In this document: piece by piece, positions 26,780 through 35,186 of the stretch | Numbering within the stretch: position 1 is the first letter of the stretch | Layout: the number at the start of each line of letters is the position of its first letter | Assembly (NCBI RefSeq): GCF_900128985.1 | Contig: NZ_FQUC01000005.1 | Span: 186,001 to 250,000 of the forward strand | Source: Indolivaga macrotermitis | GTDB taxonomy: Bacteria; Bacteroidota; Bacteroidia; Bacteroidales; Dysgonomonadaceae | Length of the DNA stretch: 64,000 nucleotides | Direction: 5' to 3' | The notes under the pieces: model-generated | Seen by the model: only the letters and a program-made list of their open reading frames with translations | The model's database searches: none | What the model was told of the DNA's origin: nothing | Position numbers and translations under genes: made by a program

Positions 26780-29671
26780 TTATTTATTTGCTTTCTTAGC
26801 TTTCTTATCCAATATTTCGTAAGCGATAGGTGTCGCAATAAATACTGAAGAATATACAGCTAATATGATACCAAGCAACATTGCAAATGCAAAGCTTCTG
26901 ATAGAATCACCACCCAATGCAAAGATACAGAGCAATACCAATACTGTACTTAATGTTGTACTGATAGTACGGGTCAGAGTAGTGTTCAACGAATCGTTGA
27001 TATTAACACCTATATCTCGCAACGGATACATGTTACGTCTTTCACGGACACGGTCGAAGATTACCACCTTATCGTGAATAGAGAATCCTACCACTGTCAA
27101 TATCGCAGCTATAAAGTGCTGATCGATCTCCAACGAGAATGGCATAAACAGATGGAAGAACGAATATGCAAAGACAATGATAGCAGCATCATGCGCCACA
27201 GCGATAATAGTTCCGATAGAGAACGCTACATCGCGGAATCGAAGCAGGATGTAAAGCCCCATACAGACAATCGCTATAACAACTGCAATTACAGCCGCCG
27301 TTTTCATATCATCGGCAACACTAGGACCTACTTTCTGTGAACTTTGAATATAATCGTCGATAGTTTTTCCGGGAGCAATATAACTGCTCAAGGCATTAGC
27401 CATCTTTTCTTTGATCTCTGTTTCTACACTTGTATTAGCATCCTCGATTTTATAGTTGGTAGAAATTCTCACCTGATTGCTAGAACCGATAGTGATTGTA
27501 CTCACCATAGCACCGTCAAACTGAGGTTTCAATGCATCTGTAATATCATCGGTACTTACAGGCTTGTCGAAGCGTACGATATAGTTACGTCCACCCGAAA
27601 AGTCAATACCTTTGTTCAGACCCAATGTAAAGATCGAAATCACACCTAATACAATCACAGCCAACGATATCATATATGCCTTGCGGTGCATATTCAGGAA
27701 GTTGATCTTTGTATCCATCAAGAAATCACGAACAGGTTTCGTAGAGAATGTCAGGTTCAGCAACTTACCTTTCGAGAAAGCATATGTATAGACCATACGG
27801 GTCATAAATATCGCAGTAAAGAACGATGCCGAGATACCGATAATTTCAGTTATCGCGAAACCTCTGATAGCTCCGGTTCCGAAGTTATAAAGGATAAGAC
27901 CTGTGATAATAGATGTTAAGTTAGAGTCAAAAATAGCCGTAAACGCATGTTTATAACCATCCTGAACTGCTGTTTTCACATTTTTACCGGAACGTAGCTC
28001 TTCTTTCGTTCTTTCATAGATAAGAACGTTTGCATCGACAGCCATCGCCAGTGCCAACACAAGACCCGCAATACCGGGCAACGTCAATACCGCATGGAAT
28101 GACGCCAGAACTCCTAACGTGAAGAACAGGTTGAGAAGCAATGCTGCATTAGCAATAAGCCCCGGAATAAGTCCGTATACCAAGCACATATATGTCATTA
28201 GCACAATAAGCGCTACAACAAACGAAATAATACCAGCCTGAATAGACTCGTCTCCTAACGAAGGACCTACAATATCTTCCTGTACGATACGAACTCCGGC
28301 ACGCATTTTACCAGATTTAAGAACGTTTTCCAAGTCCTTAGCTTCATCCACAGTAAAATTACCTGTAATAGAAGAGTTCCCTCCTTCGATGCGGTCATTT
28401 ACATTCGGTGCAGAATATACATAACCGTCAAGAACGATAGCAATCGATTTTCCACGTTCAGCACCTGTAATAGCAGCCCAACGTTTTGCACCGTTACTAT
28501 TCATTTGCATGCTTACACCCCATCCCTGGCCTTGAACCTGATCAGCCTTAGCTGCAACTACAGCGTCGCCATCCAATGCAGGACCTCTTTTAGTTCCATC
28601 ACCTTTCAGAGAGAATAATTGGTATAATGTTTCTTTATCATCAATAGCTTTAAATCCCCATGAGAACTTAAGATCCGAAGGATATAAATCTCTCGCAGCA
28701 TATAGTATTGCATTGATCGCAGCAGTGTCTTTCTTATCGGCAATAGCAACAACAGCACCTGCGCCCCATTTTCCATCAAAATAGTCGAAAAGAGGTTTAT
28801 TGAATGCTTTATTAGCAATTGCACTTTCTACTGCTTTTACTTCCTGAACTGATGCTGTAGAATCAACTGCAGCAGAATCAGCTACATTTTTTTCGCCCGA
28901 TCTTTGAGCTGTCAAGATTTCGGTGCTTCTTGAGTTGATTGCACTCAGATACCCTTGAATTTCTTGCAGGTTATAAGTTTTCCAGAATTCAAGATTCGCA
29001 TTTCCTTGCAAAAGTTTCTTTACACGTTCAGGTTCTTTGATTCCCGGTAATTCGATAAGGATACGTTCAGCACGATCCAGTTTCTGAATATTGGGAGCTA
29101 CCACCCCAAAACGGTCGATACGTGTACGCAAAACGTTGAATGAGTTATCAGCCACACTTTGAAGTTCTGCTACCAATACTTTTTTCACAGTAGCATTATC
29201 ATCTGTCGGATTGATTTGCTCTTTCAATTTAGCGCCGAATACAGTAGCTAGTTTTCCAGACTTGTTTATTCCTTCATATTTCTCAACGAATAAAGTGATG
29301 AAGTCTTTGTTACTACCCTTACGGTTTTCATCAACCGCCTGTTGAAGGGCTTGGTTAAACTGAGCGTCTTCTTCGTTAGCCAATGATCTCAGCACAGCGG
29401 CTGCATCGACTTCAAGAATAACGTTCATACCGCCTTTCAGGTCAAGTCCGAGTCCGATTTCTTTTTCACGGGCTTGTTTCAGGGTGTATCCCAACCATAC
29501 TTTTTCTGTAGAAATAGAGTCCAGATAATGGCTCTCCGCGTTAAGATCTCCGTTCGCAAATTCAGCAGCTTGTTTTTCATAATATCTCGTCACAAACGAA
29601 AATGAGAGATAAAAACAGCAGACCAAAGTCAACAAAACGGCAAATGTGATTACAAATCCTTTGTTTTGCAT
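26780..29671 (-). CDS. secDF: Protein translocase subunit SecDF (fused SecD and SecF)
   Basis: A 963-residue inner-membrane protein that uses the proton motive force to assist Sec-dependent export. The first hydrophobic segment is at residues ~6-26, followed by LGLDLKGGMNVILEVD, the SecD D1/P1 motif. The large periplasmic domain spans about residues 60-470. The SecD membrane bundle includes GLVLALAMAVDANVLIYERTKEEL. The SecF half starts near residue 650 with LNKGIDFSGGRNYIVRF and ends with VGFSIHDKVVIFDRVRERR. Fusion of SecD and SecF is standard in Bacteroidetes. A Bacteroides-type -7 box lies about 150 nt upstream, leaving a long 5' UTR. Confidence 0.96.
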   Translation of the reverse strand: MQNKGFVITFAVLLTLVCCFYLSFSFVTRYYEKQAAEFANGDLNAESHYLDSISTEKVWLGYTLKQAREKEIGLGLDLKGGMNVILEVDAAAVLRSLANEEDAQFNQALQQAVDENRKGSNKDFITLFVEKYEGINKSGKLATVFGAKLKEQINPTDDNATVKKVLVAELQSVADNSFNVLRTRIDRFGVVAPNIQKLDRAERILIELPGIKEPERVKKLLQGNANLEFWKTYNLQEIQGYLSAINSRSTEILTAQRSGEKNVADSAAVDSTASVQEVKAVESAIANKAFNKPLFDYFDGKWGAGAVVAIADKKDTAAINAILYAARDLYPSDLKFSWGFKAIDDKETLYQLFSLKGDGTKRGPALDGDAVVAAKADQVQGQGWGVSMQMNSNGAKRWAAITGAERGKSIAIVLDGYVYSAPNVNDRIEGGNSSITGNFTVDEAKDLENVLKSGKMRAGVRIVQEDIVGPSLGDESIQAGIISFVVALIVLMTYMCLVYGLIPGLIANAALLLNLFFTLGVLASFHAVLTLPGIAGLVLALAMAVDANVLIYERTKEELRSGKNVKTAVQDGYKHAFTAIFDSNLTSIITGLILYNFGTGAIRGFAITEIIGISASFFTAIFMTRMVYTYAFSKGKLLNLTFSTKPVRDFLMDTKINFLNMHRKAYMISLAVIVLGVISIFTLGLNKGIDFSGGRNYIVRFDKPVSTDDITDALKPQFDGAMVSTITIGSSNQVRISTNYKIEDANTSVETEIKEKMANALSSYIAPGKTIDDYIQSSQKVGPSVADDMKTAAVIAVVIAIVCMGLYILLRFRDVAFSIGTIIAVAHDAAIIVFAYSFFHLFMPFSLEIDQHFIAAILTVVGFSIHDKVVIFDRVRERRNMYPLRDIGVNINDSLNTTLTRTISTTLSTVLVLLCIFALGGDSIRSFAFAMLLGIILAVYSSVFIATPIAYEILDKKAKKANK

Positions 29672-30009
29672 TTTTACACTTACTTTTGTTACTATTTTTG
29701 TATTTAATATTTAATTATCAATAAGATATAGATTAAGGCTCAATATATTCTTCATGCGTTAGTCAATCCGATTTCTCAAGTCAAGCCTAGCTAAATAGCT
29801 ACATATAACTTACTTTAAGCCTGCAAATATAATCTTTTTTATCATTTTTTTACTGAAAACAGATCATTATTTGACAATGTAAGTCTGCGATAAAGTTGAA
29901 TTATACATTTCAGATAATTTAAACTCTCACTATCAACGGATTTCGAATGAAAGAATAAAAAGAGTTTAATCTTTTTGAAAATAGGCTTGCATGAATAAAA
30001 TATTTCGCA
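29672..30009. other. Gene-free interval between secDF and the tRNA
   Basis: No convincing coding sequence: a 74-codon minus-strand frame here runs into the tRNA gene and has no recognisable features. The interval holds the secDF 5' region with TATATTTG at 29831-29824 and the tRNA promoter at its right end. Nothing else was recognised. Confidence 0.6.
29824..29831 (-). promoter_or_regulatory. Putative -7 box of secDF
   Basis: TATATTTG followed by C on the minus strand, a full match to TAnnTTTG. It would give a 5' UTR of roughly 150 nt. No good -33 match was seen. Confidence 0.45.
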
Positions 30010-30017
30010 TACTTTTG
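29986..30017 (+). promoter_or_regulatory. tRNA promoter
   Basis: TACTTTTG at 30010-30017 matches the -7 consensus, and TTG at 29987-29989 lies 20 nt upstream as -33 element. The tRNA begins 20 nt after the -7 box. Confidence 0.65.
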
Positions 30018-30036
30018 CAACCGCTAAATGAATGAT

Positions 30037-30110
30037 GGCGGGATAGCTCAGCTGGTTAGAGCGCATGATTCATAATCATGAGGTCCGGGGTTCAAGTCCC
30101 CGTCCCGCTA
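30037..30110 (+). tRNA. tRNA with CAU anticodon, probably elongator tRNA-Met
   Basis: A 74-nt cloverleaf. Acceptor arms GGCGGGA / TCCCGCT pair fully if G1-U72 is accepted. The D-arm is GCTC-AGCTGGTTA-GAGC, the anticodon arm CATGA-TTCATAA-TCATG with anticodon CAT, and the T-arm CGGGG-TTCAAGT-CCCCG. The 3' CCA is not encoded. CAU may mean elongator Met or the lysidine-modified minor Ile tRNA. It is not initiator-like, since there are no three G-C pairs at the base of the anticodon stem. Met is favoured, with Ile2 as the alternative. Confidence 0.93.
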
Positions 30111-30119
30111 CCTGAAAAA

Positions 30120-30153
30120 AGAGGCTTATGAAAAATCATAAGCCTCTTTTTTT
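30120..30153 (+). terminator. Terminator after the tRNA
   Basis: AGAGGCTTATGA and TCATAAGCCTCT form a perfect 12-bp stem with a 4-nt loop and a tail of seven T. It starts 10 nt after the tRNA. Confidence 0.92.
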
Positions 30154-30175
30154 GATTAGCATACTATAATACATA

Positions 30176-30631
30176 CTATTTTTTCTTTAATCCTTTCAGT
30201 AATAGAGGAAATCTAGCTATTAAATGAATAACTAACAATACGGTCATAACTAACCCAAACCTGTAATGCCATAACCCTAAAGCCGAATTTCCTCCTTCGA
30301 CAAAAAATATCAAGACAATCCCTGTTAGTATCAGTATCACAAATAAAAAAGTCAAAATCAATGTGATTTTACTTTTTTTACCCAAACCATTTTTTATGAT
30401 ACTCTTATACCATCCCAAATGTGCTTTTACATGAAGCCAGCCTACAATAAGAGAGATTATACTGACAATAATATGTAAATGACACCAATACGACCAAATA
30501 TCATGATCATTTGTACCACCTGCAAAATGAAGTTCAAAGCCTGTGTATATTACCAATACAAACACAGGTATTAATATTAAATCAATTATAAAAATCGATT
30601 TGCCTTTTGTTAATGAGATTTTCTTCTGCAT
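30176..30631 (-). CDS. DUF4405-like membrane protein
   Basis: A 151-residue protein with four hydrophobic helices (about residues 10-30, 45-65, 85-112, 125-143). Histidines lie in or near membrane segments: YWCHLHIIVSIISLIVGWLHVKAH and LWHYRFGLVMTVLLVIHLIARFP. This pattern fits the DUF4405 family, related to cytochrome b-like membrane subunits that bind haem through His pairs. It ends the minus-strand group Crp/Fnr - flavoprotein - this gene, with 24 nt from the flavoprotein stop. A redox role is an inference from the histidines and the neighbour. Confidence 0.8.
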   Translation of the reverse strand: MQKKISLTKGKSIFIIDLILIPVFVLVIYTGFELHFAGGTNDHDIWSYWCHLHIIVSIISLIVGWLHVKAHLGWYKSIIKNGLGKKSKITLILTFLFVILILTGIVLIFFVEGGNSALGLWHYRFGLVMTVLLVIHLIARFPLLLKGLKKK

Positions 30632-30655
30632 ATCTAAATAAAGTATGTGTCTGGG

Positions 30656-31264
30656 TTATAGGTTTACAAATCGTTTTTCTATCTTTTTCAACCAATCCTT
30701 GCGTTTTTTCTCTGACGAACCTTTAACCATATTCAGGCTTATCCATTTGCACTTAAAGAACCCAAGCTTCCAGAAAGTACCCCTTAATAAAGACTTTTTT
30801 ATAGCATTACCGAATATAGTTCGATAAAGGAACGAAGGTGTGTTCATAGTCGTAATTACCGTTACATTCTTTAGTTTATTCAGACAGAATTTCATCTTTC
30901 CATTTTCATCATATTGGTAAGCAATACCTGGAAATATAAGTTTGTCTATAAAACCCTTCGTTAAAGCCGGCATCAGTTCCCACCAGATAGGAAAAATAAA
31001 AACGAGCCTGTCAGTGTCTTCCAATCGTTTCTTATAATCTAAAACCTGAGGAGAAAGCATTAACATGGCATCTTTCACATCACTGCGTGCTTTAACAAAT
31101 GCAGCTAAATCAGTCTTGCTCATTACAGGGTCAAACTTATCCTTATCCAAATGGATTACATCTGTTTCGTGTCCTCCTTTTTTCAAACCTGCCAATACCG
31201 ATTCAAGTATAGCATTACAGAAACTACCTTCATAGGGATGGTTAAATACGATTAATGTTTTCAT
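30656..31264 (-). CDS. NAD(P)H-dependent oxidoreductase, flavodoxin-like fold (NQO1/MdaB type)
   Basis: A 202-residue cytoplasmic flavoprotein. MKTLIVFNHPYEGSFCNAIL is the typical first strand and FMN/FAD phosphate loop. The block DRLVFIFPIWWELMPALTKGFIDKLIFPGIAYQY is diagnostic of the Flavodoxin_2 (NQO1-like) family and forms the isoalloxazine site. VTVITTMNTPSFLYRTIFG follows. It probably performs two-electron reduction of quinones or electrophiles. The Crp/Fnr gene lies 78 nt upstream on the same strand. Confidence 0.9.
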   Translation of the reverse strand: MKTLIVFNHPYEGSFCNAILESVLAGLKKGGHETDVIHLDKDKFDPVMSKTDLAAFVKARSDVKDAMLMLSPQVLDYKKRLEDTDRLVFIFPIWWELMPALTKGFIDKLIFPGIAYQYDENGKMKFCLNKLKNVTVITTMNTPSFLYRTIFGNAIKKSLLRGTFWKLGFFKCKWISLNMVKGSSEKKRKDWLKKIEKRFVNL

Positions 31265-31342
31265 TCCGAGATATTGAATTAATAAAATTCAAAATTCAGG
31301 ATAAAGACACCTTGAAAACGATAACAAAAGATAAGAAATGTA

Positions 31343-31873
31343 CTAACGTCGATTTCTGATACGGCTTAAAGATACCGGAGTTATGCCAAGATAAGATGCA
31401 ATATAATGTTGAGGGATTCTTTTAATTATATCAGGATATTCCTTCAATAATTCTTCATATCGTTCTTGTGGAGAGTTTTTGATACGTGATAAAAACAATT
31501 TCTGATATACTATAAATCGTTGGATTATTCTATTTTCATAATGGGAACGCATTTCCTCATTTTCCAGAAGCTTTCGAAAATCTTCCTGCTCAATTATTCG
31601 CACCTTGGTCTTTTCAATCGTTTCCAATGTAAAATGACTTGGTTCTCCGCTGTAGAAACTTTCAAAAGAAGCCACTGTATCTCCTTCAAAAAAGAATTGA
31701 AAAGAGATATCCTTACCATCATGAAGAAAATGGCTTCTCAAACAACCACTCTCAATGCAATATATTCTTTTGGATATTTCCCCTTCCCTTAGCAAGATTG
31801 TTTTCGCAGGAAATATTTCTTCCTCATTGGTACTATTTGAAGTAAGCAAATATGTGAAATTCTTTTTACTCAT
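31343..31873 (-). CDS. Crp/Fnr family transcriptional regulator (1)
   Basis: A 176-residue regulator with an N-terminal cyclic-nucleotide-binding-like beta barrel (FPAKTILLREGEISKRIYCIESGCLRSHFLHDGKDISFQFFFEGDTVASFESFYSGEPS). A linker helix and a short C-terminal HTH follow (RIPQHYIASYLGITPVSLSRIRNRR). There are no clustered Cys for an Fe-S cluster, so it is not a classical Fnr. The HTH lacks the full wing, as is common in Bacteroidetes members of this family. It is likely to control the flavoprotein and DUF4405 genes downstream. Ligand unknown. Confidence 0.87.
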   Translation of the reverse strand: MSKKNFTYLLTSNSTNEEEIFPAKTILLREGEISKRIYCIESGCLRSHFLHDGKDISFQFFFEGDTVASFESFYSGEPSHFTLETIEKTKVRIIEQEDFRKLLENEEMRSHYENRIIQRFIVYQKLFLSRIKNSPQERYEELLKEYPDIIKRIPQHYIASYLGITPVSLSRIRNRR

Positions 31874-31913
31874 CAGTTAGTAAATATACCTAAAATCTAT
31901 TACAACTAAATTA

Positions 31914-31921
31914 CAAATTTA
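31914..31921 (-). promoter_or_regulatory. Putative -7 box of the first Crp/Fnr gene
   Basis: TAAATTTG on the minus strand, 40 nt upstream of the start codon, matches TAnnTTTG. No -33 element at the usual distance. Confidence 0.35.
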
Positions 31922-32054
31922 GGGAAAAAGCATATATATCACTAAAACCAAACGAAAGACACACAGTAAAATGACCATTGCCCTTTTGTTCTTATATATC
32001 TTTTCTTTAGTTTTGGGAAAACTAAAAATATCTTTTAAATAATAACTGATTACT

Positions 32055-32435
32055 ATGCCCCTAATTAAAATAGAGCTAAAGAAAGGACTCGATAAACAGA
32101 CACTACTTTCTCTGAAAGATACAGTAATGGAGGCCATTATCTGCATATTACAATTACCTGATGATGACAAAAATATACGTTTGATTGAACACGAACCCGA
32201 TTTTTTTCAATTAGGATCTCCCTATGAAATTTTGGTTGAGATAACTTTATTTTCAGGACGGACAAAAGAGACAAAGAAAGAACTATATAAAACGATTGCC
32301 GAAAATCTTACATCTATTGGTATAGAAAAGGAAAAAGTATTTATTGTATTAAATGAACAACCAGCTATAAATTGGGGGCTTAGAGGAGGAATACCTGCCG
32401 ACGAAATCAATTTAAACTTCAAAGTAGACATATAA
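32055..32435 (+). CDS. Tautomerase-family protein (second copy)
   Basis: A 126-residue protein starting MPLIKIELKKGLDKQTLLSLKDTVMEAI, so Pro2 becomes the catalytic N-terminal proline after Met removal. KNIRLIEHEPDFFQLGSPYEILVEITLFSGRTKETKKELYKTIAENL is typical of the longer tautomerase-like proteins with two beta-alpha-beta units. The second half ends with ERVFIVLNEQP-like FIVLNEQPAINWGLRGG, where 4-OT-like active-site aromatics and Arg lie. Substrate unknown. It lies between two Crp/Fnr genes, in the same direction as the second. Confidence 0.85.
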   Translation: MPLIKIELKKGLDKQTLLSLKDTVMEAIICILQLPDDDKNIRLIEHEPDFFQLGSPYEILVEITLFSGRTKETKKELYKTIAENLTSIGIEKEKVFIVLNEQPAINWGLRGGIPADEINLNFKVDI

Positions 32436-32552
32436 TACCCTGTTTATAAATACAAATCGACCAGCCAGAATGTATATTTCCCCTAGAAAAAATAACGCTG
32501 CAAACCCTAAAGATCAGAACCGAACCCATTCTCAGATTGAACAAAATTTAAG

Positions 32553-33116
32553 ATGAATACTTTTGTCGAACATATAATAAATAATATCCCATCATTTTCA
32601 GCAGAAGAAATATTAAGTGTAATGGATACAGGCACTCCTTTACTCTTGAAAAAGAATGAAGTCTTTCTGGATTATGGTAAATACGCTCATCATCTGGCCA
32701 TTGTGCAAACAGGCTTACTAGAAATGGTTATATCTATGGACGGGATGGAGAAGATCGTTGAATTTTTACCTCCTTATTCATTAGCTGCAGAGTTTGCATC
32801 TTTCTCTTTGAATAAACCCGCCGAGTGTCAAATCAGGGCAACACAGGATAGCGACATTTTGGTTTTTAAGAAAGTTGACCTGAACAACTTATTTGAAACA
32901 AACCCAAAGTTAAATGTATTAGAAAAATATTTTATGGAAATATTCTATTCGAGTGCCATGGATAGAATACGCTGGATGTATTTACCTCCGAAAGAACGCT
33001 ATGAAACCTTCAGACAAAAATATTCGAATATAATACAACTGGTTCCTCAGTACAAAATAGCATCGTATCTAAATGTAAGTCCCGAATGGCTCTCAAAGAC
33101 AAGATTAAGCAAATAA
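32553..33116 (+). CDS. Crp/Fnr family transcriptional regulator (2)
   Basis: A 187-residue regulator. The sensor domain is visible from LLLKKNEVFLDYGKYAHHLAIVQTGLLEMVISMDGMEKIVEFLPPYSLAAEFASFSLNKPAECQIRA. The connecting helix and a minimal HTH end the protein (LVPQYKIASYLNVSPEWLSKTRLSK). Like the first copy it has no Fe-S cysteine set. It shares the layout PPKERYETFRQKYSNII-QLVPQYKIASYL with many Bacteroidetes Crp paralogues. A perfect palindrome starts 6 nt after its stop codon, which may be an operator for this protein. Confidence 0.87.
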   Translation: MNTFVEHIINNIPSFSAEEILSVMDTGTPLLLKKNEVFLDYGKYAHHLAIVQTGLLEMVISMDGMEKIVEFLPPYSLAAEFASFSLNKPAECQIRATQDSDILVFKKVDLNNLFETNPKLNVLEKYFMEIFYSSAMDRIRWMYLPPKERYETFRQKYSNIIQLVPQYKIASYLNVSPEWLSKTRLSK

Positions 33117-33121
33117 TACAA

Positions 33122-33143
33122 TTTCTTGAATTAATTCAAGAAA
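33122..33143. promoter_or_regulatory. 22-bp perfect palindrome, possible Crp/Fnr operator
   Basis: An uninterrupted 22-bp palindrome whose core is TTGAATTAATTCAA (33126-33139). This resembles the TTGAnnnnnnTCAA pattern bound by Crp/Fnr-type dimers. It lies between a Crp/Fnr gene and a small secreted-protein gene, and its right end is 19 nt before a TAATTTTG -7 box, so it covers the -33 region. There is no T tail as in an intrinsic terminator. Confidence 0.55.
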
Positions 33144-33162
33144 CCGATAGACAAGGTGATTG

Positions 33163-33170
33163 TAATTTTG
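33163..33170 (+). promoter_or_regulatory. Putative -7 box of the small secreted-protein gene
   Basis: TAATTTTG matches TAnnTTTG and lies 26 nt before the ATG at 33197. The palindrome occupies the place of the -33 element. Confidence 0.5.
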
Positions 33171-33196
33171 TGTCAGAATTATAATTGATTATTACA

Positions 33197-33775
33197 ATGA
33201 AAAGAATCGGGAAAATTTCGCTTTTATTATCAATTGCTGTAACCGCATCCATACAACTGTATAGCCAAGAAATAAAAAAAATAGAATCGAGTAAAAAACT
33301 CACCATAGGTATTGAATCTGAGGTAATGTGCTATATAAATAAAGGATATCATGGATCATTTTGGGTTGGAATGAACGGGATTAGGTCACGTTTTGTTTTT
33401 GCAAAATCTACATTCCCATCATCATTTGCTCCTGATGGATTTAAAAATTTAACCTCTACTTTTTATGAAATGGAAGTTGATTTCTTTATTGGAAAGCAAA
33501 AAAGAGAATACAAAGGTCTTTGGATAGCAGCCGGATTAGGGTTGACCAATCAAAGTATAGAGTCCAAGTCTACAGGACTGAAAGGCGATACTAATTTGTT
33601 TGATATCCATTCTGGAGCTGGATATGCAATAAGTCTCTACAAAGCATTATATATTAATCCATGGATAGGGATCGACATACATACTAACACTAAAAATATT
33701 TCTGTTGGCAATGAAACATGGAAGCCCAATATAATCGACATTGTAGGTGGCGCTAAAATTGGGTATAGATTTTAG
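33197..33775 (+). CDS. Small exported protein, probable outer membrane beta-barrel
   Basis: A 192-residue protein with a signal peptide (MKRIGKISLLLSIAVTASIQLYSQ, cleavage near 24). The mature part is a chain of short alternating strands rich in Gly and aromatic residues (FWVGMNGIRSRFVFA, GLWIAAGLGLTNQ, GAGYAISLYKALYINPWIGIDIH) and ends GGAKIGYRF, with a terminal Phe typical of outer membrane barrels. Start chosen at ATG 33197, since the longer frame begins with TTG. No family recognised. A weak hairpin terminator follows. It may be regulated by the adjacent Crp/Fnr protein. Confidence 0.75.
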   Translation: MKRIGKISLLLSIAVTASIQLYSQEIKKIESSKKLTIGIESEVMCYINKGYHGSFWVGMNGIRSRFVFAKSTFPSSFAPDGFKNLTSTFYEMEVDFFIGKQKREYKGLWIAAGLGLTNQSIESKSTGLKGDTNLFDIHSGAGYAISLYKALYINPWIGIDIHTNTKNISVGNETWKPNIIDIVGGAKIGYRF

Positions 33776-33822
33776 ATGAATCCGTGAAATTATGCTTTCA
33801 CCATAAGAATTTATTTTGTTTT

Positions 33823-33853
33823 AAAGGTTTACAAGAAATCGTAAGCCTTTTTG
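33823..33853 (+). terminator. Terminator after the small exported protein
   Basis: AAAGGTTTAC and GTAAGCCTTT form a 10-bp stem with one G-U pair and an 8-nt loop, followed by a short T run. Confidence 0.65.
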
Positions 33854-33998
33854 ATTTCACAACCAAAACTATATCCGACTCATGGAAGGATATTTATCCA
33901 TTCTGCTATTCGTCAAGTAAATCAAGCCATTCGTCATATTAATTGGAATATCAGAATATCCGAAATTAGTTTTGGGCATATTTTAAATATATGTAAAT

Positions 33999-35114
33999 AT
34001 GCGCAGATATGATTTAGACAACCTCAGGGTTATCGCTTTCGGATTACTTATTTTTTATCATGTCGGAATGGTCTTTGTTCCATGGCAGAACCACATCAAA
34101 GACACACAAACCCATGAAGGACTCGTTCTTCCTATGCTATTTCTTAACCAATGGCGGCTTTCTATCCTTTTCGTTATTTCGGGGATGGGAACATATTATG
34201 CCCTATCGAAAAGAAGCGGAGGACAATTTGCTAAAGAACGGCTGATAAGATTGTTTATTCCATTACTTGTAGGAATGGCACTTATTGTACCGCCACAAGT
34301 ATATTTCGAGTGGCTCGACCAAGGACGATTCTCCGGTAATTATTTCGAGTTCTATTCAGATAAATCATTTTGGAAGCCATATCCAGACGGAGGAGCTATT
34401 TCGTGGCATCATTTATGGTTTATACTCTACCTACTCATATTCTCGTTGATATTAATTCCGGCTTTTCGGTATTTACATAAAAATTCCGAGGCATGGCTAA
34501 TAAGAAAAATGCAATCTTTGAGCAAGAGTAGATTGGGGCTTTATCTGTTAATCATTCCACTTTTCTTCTGGGAAACTTATCTGGCTCCTATTTTTCCTTC
34601 CACTCATGCTCTGATCGGTGATTGGTATAATCTTATAAATTATTGTACATTGTTTTTCTTTGGTTTTCTGTTGATTTCGCTTAAAAACATATTTTGGCAA
34701 ACTGTAATAAAGAATAAACATCTGTACTTGCTTTGTGGTATTGTAGCATTTCCGTTACTTATGTTTTTATGGTTTGGTACAGATGATTTTTCAGGGAAAT
34801 TGTATATATCTTCATTCGTCAAAGTAGTTAATCTGTGGTCATGGATACTTACCATCTTTGGTTATGGGGCGACTTATCTCAATAAACCAAGTAAATTCCT
34901 TTCGTACGCCAACGAATCTGTATACCCATTGTATATTTTACACCAAACTGTGATTGTCGTTTTATGCTATTACCTTAAACAGACCAATCTAGACTTTTTT
35001 CCAAAATTCACATTAATGGTAATCGGCACATTCGGGTTCAGCCTGATTATATACGAATTCGGGATAAGGCGATACAAATGGATAAGGCCATTATTCGGAT
35101 TGAAAGATCAATAA
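33999..35114 (+). CDS. Acyltransferase family 3 membrane protein
   Basis: A 371-residue integral membrane protein with about ten hydrophobic segments. MRRYDLDNLRVIAFGLLIFYHVGMVF shows the family's N-terminal motif: Arg before DxLR and the catalytic-type His in FYHVG. FVISGMGTYYALSKRSGGQFAKERLIRLFIPLLVGM contains the conserved RxxRxxxP-like motif. The C-terminal half has YPLYILHQTVIVVLCYYL. Such enzymes O-acylate extracellular sugars or glucans (OpgC/MdoC-like). Substrate not known. It begins a run of same-strand genes ending at 38951, but the 72-nt gap to the kinase gene leaves operon membership open. Confidence 0.88.
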   Translation: MRRYDLDNLRVIAFGLLIFYHVGMVFVPWQNHIKDTQTHEGLVLPMLFLNQWRLSILFVISGMGTYYALSKRSGGQFAKERLIRLFIPLLVGMALIVPPQVYFEWLDQGRFSGNYFEFYSDKSFWKPYPDGGAISWHHLWFILYLLIFSLILIPAFRYLHKNSEAWLIRKMQSLSKSRLGLYLLIIPLFFWETYLAPIFPSTHALIGDWYNLINYCTLFFFGFLLISLKNIFWQTVIKNKHLYLLCGIVAFPLLMFLWFGTDDFSGKLYISSFVKVVNLWSWILTIFGYGATYLNKPSKFLSYANESVYPLYILHQTVIVVLCYYLKQTNLDFFPKFTLMVIGTFGFSLIIYEFGIRRYKWIRPLFGLKDQ

Positions 35115-35186
35115 ACCGAACTTTATTATTTATGATTCAGAACTTTAATTTATCTTAGAGTAGAATATTTAGCAAAATAAATATAA

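Noticed and set aside
29842-30066. 74-codon minus-strand reading frame upstream of the tRNA
   Set aside because: It begins inside the tRNA gene and shows no homology or coding-like pattern.
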